Assembly: GCA_031255055.1 (NCBI GenBank) | Contig: JAIRTG010000016.1 | Coordinates: forward strand, 1 to 8,809 | Source of the DNA: Prevotellaceae bacterium | Lineage (GTDB): Bacteria; Bacteroidota; Bacteroidia; Bacteroidales; Paludibacteraceae | Reading direction: 5' to 3' | DNA length: 8,809 nucleotides | Part shown: one piece after another, positions 1 through 5,420 of the stretch | How positions within the stretch are numbered: the first letter of the stretch is position 1 | Layout of the letters: every line of letters begins with the position of its first letter | The notes under the pieces: generated by a model | What the model was told of the DNA's origin: nothing | Database searches by the model: none | Seen by the model: only the letters and a program-made list of their open reading frames with translations | Program-made: the position numbers and the translations under genes

Positions 1-92
1 AGGGCGGAAGCCGTCTTGTTGATTTTGATTTTGTGTTCGGTTGCAATGGCAACGTATCCGATGATGAACACGAGTAAAATAGAAGTAGTCAT
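1..92 (-). CDS. nhaD: NhaD-type Na+/H+ antiporter, N-terminal fragment (cut by window edge)
   Basis: The minus strand opens with ATG at 92 and stays open for 30 codons to the window edge. The peptide begins MTTSILLVFIIGYVAIATEH and continues KIKINKTASA. A first hydrophobic helix (residues about 4-18) followed by an E-H-x-x-K-I-N-K-x-A segment is what I recall of the N-terminus of NhaD sodium/proton antiporters (ArsB/NhaD superfamily), which expel sodium from the cytoplasm in exchange for protons. Only the first membrane helix is visible, so the ion-binding residues cannot be checked. The gene lies downstream of lepA in the same direction, but a terminator separates the two. No good TAnnTTTG box was found in the 150-base gap, so its promoter is unclear. 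The family call is recognition of a short N-terminus and is moderately sure. Confidence 0.7.
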   Translation of the reverse strand, partial: MTTSILLVFIIGYVAIATEHKIKINKTASA

Positions 93-159
93 TTGCTTGT
101 ATGTTTTTAAATTTCCATAGTAACGTGAAGGGAGAAAAAAAGTTTTTGGTTCGTTCGAT

Positions 160-208
160 TCGTATATAAAAATAACCGACGGGCGGAATTTATCTACCTG
201 TCGGTTAT
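160..208 (-). terminator. Rho-independent terminator downstream of lepA
   Basis: Reading the minus strand, a perfect 9-bp stem (ATAACCGAC at 208-200 with GTCGGTTAT at 180-172) is followed at once by a T-rich run (TTTTTATAT, to about 164). The loop is 19 bases and may close further through GG/CC after one mismatch. It begins 36 bases past the lepA stop codon, which is the expected place and orientation for ending the lepA transcript before nhaD. Confidence 0.8.
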
Positions 209-243
209 CGTGTCTTGTGTTTCTCCGGCGTCCTATCGGATGC

Positions 244-2031
244 TTAATCCAGTTTGAGTACGGCCAGAAATGCTTTCTGGGGTACTTCCACCGAACCGAT
301 TTGTTTCATTCGTTTTTTGCCTTTTTTTTGTTTTTCCAGCAGTTTCCGTTTCCGGGTGATGTCGCCGCCATAGCATTTTGCGGTGACGTCTTTACGTACA
401 GCTTTCACGGTTTCGCGGGCGATGATTTTGGCTCCGATGGCTGCCTGGATAGCAATGTCGAACTGTTGACGCGGAATGAGTTCTTTCAGTTTTTCGCACA
501 TGCGCCGTCCCAGCGTAACGGCGTTGTCAAAATGGATGAGCGACGACAGGGCGTCGACCGATTCTCCATTGAGCAGGATGTCTAATTTAATCAGTTTGGA
601 AGGACGAAATCCGTTCATGTGGTAGTCGAACGAGGCGTAGCCTTTTGAAATACTTTTCAATTTATCATAAAAATCGAATACGATTTCGCCCAGAGGCATA
701 TCGTAAATCAGTTCGATGCGGTCGCCCGAGATGTATTCCTGCCGTACCAGCTCGCCGCGCTTGCCCAGACACAGGGTCATGATTTGTCCGATGAATTCGG
801 TGCGCGTAATGACCGAAGCGCGAATATACGGCTCTTCGATGTGGTCGATAAGCATAATATCGGGCAATCCGGAGGGGTTGTGTACTTCAATCATTTCGTT
901 CTTTTTCGTATACACTTTATACGAAACGTTGGGTACGGTGGTGATGACGCTCATATCGAATTCCCTGTCGAGGCGTTCCTGTATGATTTCCATGTGGAGC
1001 ATACCAAGAAAGCCGCAGCGGAAGCCGAATCCGAGCGCTGCGGACGATTCGGGTTCAAACGTCAGTGAGGCATCGTTCAGTTGCAGTTTTTCCAGCGACG
1101 AGCGTAAGTCTTCAAAATCTTCGGCGTCAATCGGGTATACGCCGGCAAAAACCATCGGCTTCACTTCCTCGAAACCTTCGATAGCCTTGTCGCACGGGTA
1201 TTTCACGTGTGTAATCGTATCGCCGACCTTCACTTCTTTGGACGTCTTGATGCCCGAGATGATATAGCCTACGTTTCCTGCGCTTAGCGTTTGTTTCGGT
1301 ACCATATCCAGTCGCAAAATTCCGATTTCGTCCGCATCATATTCTTTTCCCGTGGCGACGAATTTCACCAAATCGCTTTTTGATATTGTTCCGTTGATTA
1401 TTTTGAAATAGGCGATAATTCCTCTGAACTGATTGAAAACCGAGTCGAAAATCAGGCATTGCAGCGGTGCATCGGGATTGCCGACAGGAGCGGGGATTTT
1501 CTCGATAATAGCCCGAAGGATTTCTTCAACGCCGAGACCTGTTTTTCCGCTGGCTCGGATAATATTTTCCCGTTTTACGCCAAGCAGTTCCACAATCTGG
1601 TCTTCCACCTCGTCGGGCATCGCGCTATCCATATCCATTTTATTCATAATGGGAACGATTTCCAAATCATGTTCGATAGCCATATACAGGTTAGAGATTG
1701 TCTGTGCCTGGATACCCTGTGTTGCGTCAACAATGAGCAGTGCGCCTTCACAGGCGGCGATAGAACGCGAAACTTCGTAGGAAAAATCGACATGTCCCGG
1801 AGTATCAATCAGATTCAGGGTATATTTTTCGCCCCGATACTGATAATCCATCTGGATAGCGTGGCTTTTGATCGTGATACCTCTTTCTCGTTCCAGGTCC
1901 ATATTGTCCAGGACTTGTTCCTGCAGGTCTTTGCCCTCGACGGTATTTGTAAATTCCAGCAGGCGGTCGGCCAACGTACTTTTTCCGTGGTCGATATGTG
2001 CTATGATGCAAAAATTCCGAATATTCTTCAT
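244..2031 (-). CDS. lepA: Elongation factor 4 (ribosomal GTPase LepA)
   Basis: This is a 595-residue translational GTPase of full usual length (about 600). LepA/EF4 binds the ribosome in the cytoplasm. It has been credited with back-translocation and, in other work, with helping 30S biogenesis and initiation. Visible GTPase motifs are the P-loop AHIDHGKST (11-19), switch I RGIT (50-53), DTPGH (76-80), NKMD (130-133) and a G5 motif SGK (161-163) where SAK is commoner. The EF-G-like domains follow, and the LepA-specific basic C-terminal tail is intact (around 560-595, with RKRKLLEKQKKGKKRMKQIG and ending VLKLD). This tail separates it from EF-G, BipA and TetM-type proteins. The start MKNIRNFCIIAHIDHGK matches the family start. 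The gene has its own TAnnTTTG promoter box just upstream and a hairpin terminator downstream, so it is probably transcribed alone. Nothing appears damaged. Confidence 0.98.
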   Translation of the reverse strand: MKNIRNFCIIAHIDHGKSTLADRLLEFTNTVEGKDLQEQVLDNMDLERERGITIKSHAIQMDYQYRGEKYTLNLIDTPGHVDFSYEVSRSIAACEGALLIVDATQGIQAQTISNLYMAIEHDLEIVPIMNKMDMDSAMPDEVEDQIVELLGVKRENIIRASGKTGLGVEEILRAIIEKIPAPVGNPDAPLQCLIFDSVFNQFRGIIAYFKIINGTISKSDLVKFVATGKEYDADEIGILRLDMVPKQTLSAGNVGYIISGIKTSKEVKVGDTITHVKYPCDKAIEGFEEVKPMVFAGVYPIDAEDFEDLRSSLEKLQLNDASLTFEPESSAALGFGFRCGFLGMLHMEIIQERLDREFDMSVITTVPNVSYKVYTKKNEMIEVHNPSGLPDIMLIDHIEEPYIRASVITRTEFIGQIMTLCLGKRGELVRQEYISGDRIELIYDMPLGEIVFDFYDKLKSISKGYASFDYHMNGFRPSKLIKLDILLNGESVDALSSLIHFDNAVTLGRRMCEKLKELIPRQQFDIAIQAAIGAKIIARETVKAVRKDVTAKCYGGDITRKRKLLEKQKKGKKRMKQIGSVEVPQKAFLAVLKLD

Positions 2032-2065
2032 CTATAAATTATTAGTCGGTACAAAATTTGGGTTG

Positions 2066-2073
2066 CAAAAATA
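2066..2073 (-). promoter_or_regulatory. lepA promoter -7 box (Bacteroidota type)
   Basis: The minus strand reads TATTTTTG at 2073-2066, a perfect match to the Bacteroidota -7 consensus TAnnTTTG. It lies 34 bases before the lepA ATG and would give a leader of roughly 25-30 bases. No convincing TTG element sits at the usual spacing upstream, so only the -7 half is well supported. Confidence 0.6.
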
Positions 2074-2090
2074 CACAAAATTTCCAATAA

Positions 2091-2228
2091 TCGTCGGAGT
2101 GCTGCCGGCGGCGACAGGGACTTCTTGGGTAACATCCCGCATCGTCACGCGGCCCTACACTGTGAGAAATACAAATTCAGACTTCACCCTGTATATTTCC
2201 ATAAATTGTCCGTCGAAGAAGATATTTA
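2091..2228. other. Unexplained intergenic stretch with a GC-rich core
   Basis: No gene is recognised here. The first 70 bases (about 2091-2160) are clearly richer in GC than the AT-rich flanks. The remainder (2160-2228) is ordinary AT-rich spacer. On the minus strand two short overlapping open frames start in the core and run to the lepA start. One of 36 codons (2142-2032) has a TAG directly abutting the lepA ATG. The other, of 35 codons (2135-2028), has a TGA that overlaps it. Neither resembles a protein I know, and the likely lepA -7 box lies inside both, which argues against translation. The core could be a decayed repeat or a leader element. Confidence 0.3.
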
Positions 2229-2314
2229 GGGGGGGGAAGTCTCCCCCTCGCTTCAGCCCGCCGTTGGCGGTCTTCCGCTACCCCCTCTGCGGGGCTCCGC
2301 CCCGCAACGCCCCG
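2229..2314. repeat. GC-rich dispersed repeat, copy A
   Basis: The copy begins with eight G residues and runs G8-AAGTCT-CCCCC-TCGCTTCAGC (2229-2257). It can fold as GGGGGA/TCCCCC around a 4-base loop. It continues through a second small palindrome, CCGCC-GTT-GGCGG (2258-2270), then TCTTCC, and ends with the GC hairpin listed separately. The first 29 bases match 8665-8693 at 27 positions. The stretch 2251-2276 matches 8612-8635 apart from one substitution and a 2-base gap. Composition and structure resemble REP-like intergenic palindromic elements. No mobilising gene is visible in this window. Confidence 0.65.
2288..2306 (-). terminator. Strong GC hairpin downstream of aroE, possible terminator
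   Basis: This is a perfect 8-bp stem, TGCGGGGC with GCCCCGCA, closed by a three-base loop. It starts 21 bases after the aroE stop codon. There is no T-run after it on the minus strand, so it is not a textbook intrinsic terminator. It could still pause or protect the 3' end of the TPR-dedA-aroE transcript. It is the right-hand part of repeat copy A. Confidence 0.45.
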
Positions 2315-2326
2315 ACAGACATTCTA

Positions 2327-3091
2327 TCAAAACGTCTCATGTGCAACACGGTCATCATTCCATATTTCCCACGCAGCGTTAGCCTGTCCTGAGTGCATCT
2401 CTTTTCCGTTTACAATCGTGGCATTCTGTTCATTTCCTTTTTTCAAAAACAATGTTTCCGCAGGATTATAAACAAGGTCGAAGAGCAGGTGTCTATCCGA
2501 TAAAAACCGGTACGGAATGTCGGGCGATTCGTCCGTATTCGGACTGGTACCCACCGGAGAAGCGTTCACAATCACCAGGTGGTTGCGAATAATTGTTTCG
2601 TCAAGCATTTTGTAGGTGAGTACGTTTTCCCGAGCCGTCCGCGAGACGAATTTGGTTTCGATACCGGCTTTATTCAGCACAAAGTCCACGGCTTTCGAAG
2701 CGCCTCCGGTTCCCAAAATCAACGCCTTTTTGTGGTGTTGGTTCAAAAACGGTTTTATCGAACGTTCAAATCCGACGACATCGGTATTATAGCCTTTCAG
2801 GATTGTTTTACCGTTTTTACGGATAAATTTGATAACATTCACCGCTTTGACGGCATCGGCCGTTTCGTCCGTTTCGTCCAGGTACGCGATAATTTTTTCT
2901 TTGTAGGGAATCGTCACATTCAATCCCGAAAGGGTGTGACGGTTGATGAAATCGGGAAATTGGGAAATATCGCTCAGTTCGAACAAATCGTATTGTGCGT
3001 CTATTTTTTCCCGTTCAAACTTTTGGGTGAAAAACTGCTTTGAAAAAGAGTGTCCGAGCGGACAGCCGATGATTCCGAAACAAGCGCTCAT
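2327..3091 (-). CDS. aroE: Shikimate dehydrogenase (NADP-dependent)
   Basis: AroE reduces 3-dehydroshikimate to shikimate with NADPH in the cytoplasm, in the chorismate pathway that feeds aromatic amino acids and folate. The 254-residue protein is slightly shorter than E. coli AroE (about 270). The shikimate-binding N-terminus GCPLGHSFS (9-17) is present, with NVTIPYKE (58-65) carrying the catalytic lysine K64, N85, and NTD with the catalytic aspartate D104. The dinucleotide-binding loop is GTGGAS (127-132). The NADP-selecting motif, usually NRTxxR, reads SRTAR (150-154), so the basic residues are largely kept. NASPVGTSP (176-184) and the C-terminal GQ (Q236) complete the pattern. The ATG overlaps the stop codon of the upstream dedA gene by 4 bases (ATGA), which implies translational coupling. 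I see no other aro gene nearby. The enzyme looks intact. Confidence 0.96.
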   Translation of the reverse strand: MSACFGIIGCPLGHSFSKQFFTQKFEREKIDAQYDLFELSDISQFPDFINRHTLSGLNVTIPYKEKIIAYLDETDETADAVKAVNVIKFIRKNGKTILKGYNTDVVGFERSIKPFLNQHHKKALILGTGGASKAVDFVLNKAGIETKFVSRTARENVLTYKMLDETIIRNHLVIVNASPVGTSPNTDESPDIPYRFLSDRHLLFDLVYNPAETLFLKKGNEQNATIVNGKEMHSGQANAAWEIWNDDRVAHETF

Positions 3092-3864
3092 TTCGTTGCT
3101 TTTTCAGTTCCTTTCCGGATCAACTTGACGATAAAGTAAAGGACGGCCAATCCGAGCGCTCCGAGAATTATCAGGCTCAGTTCGTGTGAGTATTTGTTGA
3201 TGAGGTCGGCCTGTCCGTGTGCAATGTACCCTAAAAGCGCCAGCGTGATATTCCAGACGCTTGCGCCGAGTGCGGTGTACAGAGCGAAACTCAGTATGTT
3301 CATTTTTGCCAGACCTGCCGGAATTGAAATCAGTTGGCGGACACCCGGAATCAGTCGACCAACGAATGTGGATATTTTTCCTCTATTATTAAAATACGCT
3401 TCTGCTTTTTGTATTTTCTCACTGCTCAACAGCAGTAGGCGTCCTATTTTGCTATCGGCAAATTTATAGAGTATCGGTCGTCCGAGCCACAATGCGAGGA
3501 AGTAGTTGATAAATGAGCCGACCATTGCCCCCAATGTGGCAAAAACGACTACAAGCACAATATTCAGGTTATTTTTATTAATTTCCGGGTCATTATTGCT
3601 TGCGATATACGCCGCCGGAGGTACCACGATTTCGGAGGGAAAAGGGATAAATGAACTTTCAACAGTCATCAATGTAGTAATCGTGAGATAGTTCATATTT
3701 TGGCCATACCACCGTTCTACTTTTTGGACGACGGACAGTGAGGCAGTATCCTGTTTTTCTGCGATTGCGTATTCGGATCCGGTATTTTGTGCCCGCAGGC
3801 CTGCAAATAAAAAAAGAAGCGGGAGAATGACGGGCAATTTCTTTAACATGACAGTGTGATCCAT
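3088..3864 (-). CDS. DedA-family (SNARE-associated/VTT domain) inner-membrane protein
   Basis: This is a 258-residue DedA-family membrane protein. DedA proteins support envelope integrity, and some members (for example UptA of B. subtilis) recycle the lipid carrier undecaprenyl phosphate. Which substrate this one moves is not known. Family signatures are ESSFIPFPSEIVVPPAAY (69-86), GRPILYKF (128-135) and FVGRLIPGVRQL (167-178) with conserved R170, P173 and R176. Hydrophobic spans lie near 101-127, 190-217 and 229-249. An N-terminal stretch ending FAGLRAQ (20-26) resembles a cleavable signal peptide, followed by about 35 polar residues before the domain. Met6 (ATG at 3849) gives a neater signal peptide start, MLKKLPVILPLLFLF, than the first Met (3864), and no ribosome-binding site decides between them. 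It begins 6 bases after the TPR gene and overlaps aroE by 4 bases, so the three are probably co-transcribed. Confidence 0.9.
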   Translation of the reverse strand: MDHTVMLKKLPVILPLLFLFAGLRAQNTGSEYAIAEKQDTASLSVVQKVERWYGQNMNYLTITTLMTVESSFIPFPSEIVVPPAAYIASNNDPEINKNNLNIVLVVVFATLGAMVGSFINYFLALWLGRPILYKFADSKIGRLLLLSSEKIQKAEAYFNNRGKISTFVGRLIPGVRQLISIPAGLAKMNILSFALYTALGASVWNITLALLGYIAHGQADLINKYSHELSLIILGALGLAVLYFIVKLIRKGTEKATK

Positions 3865-3870
3865 ACGTTA

Positions 3871-5256
3871 TTAATAGTCCAAATTTTGAATGAAATGGCC
3901 TGCTTCGGGATAAATTTCGAGGAACAATTTTGTACTGTCAAGATTTTCGTCCATTGCCTTTTTCAGTTCGGCGGCTGCGATATCTTCGTTAGCGGTGCTG
4001 TAGGCGGCAATTGCGATTAGCAGGTGGGTGTTGTCGGAAACGGCGTCATTGATTTCCAGTGCGGCGTAATAGTACTGCATCGCTATTTCGTATTCGGCTA
4101 TTTCCATACAGATATTTGCGATGGCCATCAGTGTCTCGGGCTGTTCCGGGTCGATAGTGACGGCTTTCAGGTAGGCTATCAGTGCATTTTCGATATCATT
4201 CGTTCCGAGATATGCTTCGCCGAGATACACCCAAGCTTCGGCAATTTCTTCGTTCAGTTCGATAGCCTTTTCGATGTAGTAGAAGCTTTCGCCAAACAGT
4301 CCCAGTTCGAGCAGGCAGAACGCAATGCCGCACAATGTATCATAGCTCAGGCCGTTTTGAAGGATAGAATCTCGGTAATGCTTTATAGCATTTTCATACT
4401 CGCCCAGTTTCTCGTACGATTCGGCAACCCAGTTGATATTTGCCCATTTGTCGCCGGTCAACTCTTCGTATTCTTTATAGCTCTCCAGAGCTTCGGTGTA
4501 TTGTTCGAGTTGAAACAGAGTGTGGGCTTTTTGTACGCAAGCCAGAGAATCGTCGGGGTCTATTGCCAGTGCAAAGTTGTATGCTTCCAGCGCCTGCCGG
4601 TATTTTTCCTGCGAAAAACGGATCTGCGCCAGATTGAACCATGCTTCGGACGTATAGGCGTCGATGTCGATGATTCGGTTGTACGTTTCTATTGCTTGTT
4701 TGAGGTCACGCAGTTGTTCGTAGCAAATAGCCATTTCAAAGAGCAGGTCGGTATTTTCTTTATTGATTTTATCTCCTTTTTTCAGGAAAGACAACGCTTT
4801 TTCAAATTCGTTTGCCGAGATATAGAGGAGTGCGATTTCGACAAAAATATTTTCGGAGTAGCCTCTATTTTCCCGAATCAGATTTTTCGCCAGGTTATCC
4901 GCCTCTTCGGTCAGACCGAGATGCAGCGATGCTTCTATTTTCAGCAGACCGACTTCGATATCGTTCGTGTCCACAAGTGATGTTAACAGGCGATTGGCTT
5001 TATCGTATTCGCTGTCTGCCAGACAGATTTTAGCGTGTTTAATTTGCAGCATACTGCTATTGGGGTGCAGTTTAAGTCCCAGTTCGACGGCTTTATATCC
5101 GTCGTTAGTGCGGCCGTGTCGGAGATAGTATTCCACAATCTGTTCAAACTCTTCGACATCAAAATAGCCTTTTTCGGAACCGGACAGGTACGATTCATAA
5201 CGCTGGACAATGGGACTTGATTCCTCGTCGAGGAAAAAAAACATCTTTCGACTCAT
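3871..5256 (-). CDS. Tetratricopeptide-repeat protein, function unknown
   Basis: This is a 461-residue protein built almost wholly of helical TPR units. I count around eleven, with the clearest at about 172-200, 204-233 (EAWFNLAQIRFSQEKYRQAL), 239-266, 274-299, 340-369 (EAWVYLGEAYLGTNDIENAL) and 374-403. Spacing is close to 34 residues, with the typical W/L-G-Y-A-P pattern. No signal peptide, membrane helix or enzyme motif is seen, so it is probably a cytoplasmic interaction scaffold. The N-terminus MSRKMFFFLDEE is acidic after a short hydrophobic patch. Met5 is an alternative start. The first Met fits the promoter, leaving a leader of about 18-20 bases. It is the first gene of a likely TPR-dedA-aroE operon. 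Related TPR proteins are common in Bacteroidales, but I cannot give this one a role or a symbol. Confidence 0.92.
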   Translation of the reverse strand: MSRKMFFFLDEESSPIVQRYESYLSGSEKGYFDVEEFEQIVEYYLRHGRTNDGYKAVELGLKLHPNSSMLQIKHAKICLADSEYDKANRLLTSLVDTNDIEVGLLKIEASLHLGLTEEADNLAKNLIRENRGYSENIFVEIALLYISANEFEKALSFLKKGDKINKENTDLLFEMAICYEQLRDLKQAIETYNRIIDIDAYTSEAWFNLAQIRFSQEKYRQALEAYNFALAIDPDDSLACVQKAHTLFQLEQYTEALESYKEYEELTGDKWANINWVAESYEKLGEYENAIKHYRDSILQNGLSYDTLCGIAFCLLELGLFGESFYYIEKAIELNEEIAEAWVYLGEAYLGTNDIENALIAYLKAVTIDPEQPETLMAIANICMEIAEYEIAMQYYYAALEINDAVSDNTHLLIAIAAYSTANEDIAAAELKKAMDENLDSTKLFLEIYPEAGHFIQNLDY

Positions 5257-5279
5257 AAAGAACGGTTAAAAATTTCCCG

Positions 5280-5287
5280 CAAAGGTA
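5280..5287 (-). promoter_or_regulatory. Promoter -7 box of the TPR-dedA-aroE operon
   Basis: The minus strand reads TACCTTTG at 5287-5280, a perfect TAnnTTTG box 23 bases before the TPR start codon. The implied leader is short and A/T-rich. A good TTG element at the expected upstream spacing is not evident. The box sits in the 150-base gap after the M16 gene, so the operon can be expressed independently of that gene. Confidence 0.65.
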
Positions 5288-5355
5288 GCATTTTACATGC
5301 AAATGACTGATATTTATTGAGAATAAATTATTAACAATGCCGGAATGTACACATC

Positions 5356-5381
5356 AGAAAGCCGGATTGCTCCGGCTTTCT
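5356..5381 (-). terminator. Stem-loop downstream of the M16 protease gene
   Basis: This is a perfect 10-bp stem, AGAAAGCCGG (5356-5365) with CCGGCTTTCT (5372-5381), and a 6-base loop. It lies about 30 bases past the M16 stop codon. It lacks a T-run on its downstream side in the minus-strand sense, while a T8 run lies just upstream of it. It probably ends or protects the M16 mRNA, but it is not a standard intrinsic terminator. Confidence 0.55.
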
Positions 5382-5385
5382 TCCT

Positions 5386-5420
5386 AAAAAAAACGGTAAC
5401 GGCTGTTTTCTAATAGCCGT
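5386..5420 (-). terminator. Possible weak terminator overlapping the M16 stop codon
   Basis: On the minus strand ACGGCT (5420-5415) can pair with AGCCGT (5404-5399) around a 10-base loop that includes the TAG stop codon. Five bases later comes a run of eight T (5393-5386). Six base pairs is a short stem and the T-run is slightly distant, so this may be one half of a compound termination signal with the stronger hairpin that follows. Confidence 0.3.

Noticed and set aside
93..159. Promoter for nhaD between the lepA terminator and the nhaD start
   Set aside because: The nearest candidate, TACTATGG on the minus strand, departs from TAnnTTTG at two of six fixed positions and lacks an upstream partner, so I did not annotate it.
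2100..2160. Possible tRNA or small structured RNA in the GC-rich island before lepA
   Set aside because: I could not form a cloverleaf, and there is no T-arm consensus or CCA-like end. Only short partial inverted repeats are present.
2229..2236. G-quadruplex at the G8 run
   Set aside because: There is a single G run without three further G tracts nearby on the same strand, so an intramolecular quadruplex is not supported.
1459..2392. Plus-strand open frames overlapping lepA and the gap beyond its start
   Set aside because: They are antisense to the conserved lepA GTPase domain and cross its promoter region into the GC-rich repeat, with no promoter, ribosome-binding site or recognisable domain.
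4024..4980. Long open frame of 318 codons on the plus strand
   Set aside because: It lies wholly antisense to the TPR gene, whose repeat pattern is unmistakable. The plus-strand translation is rich in F, C and V and matches no family, as expected for a shadow frame.
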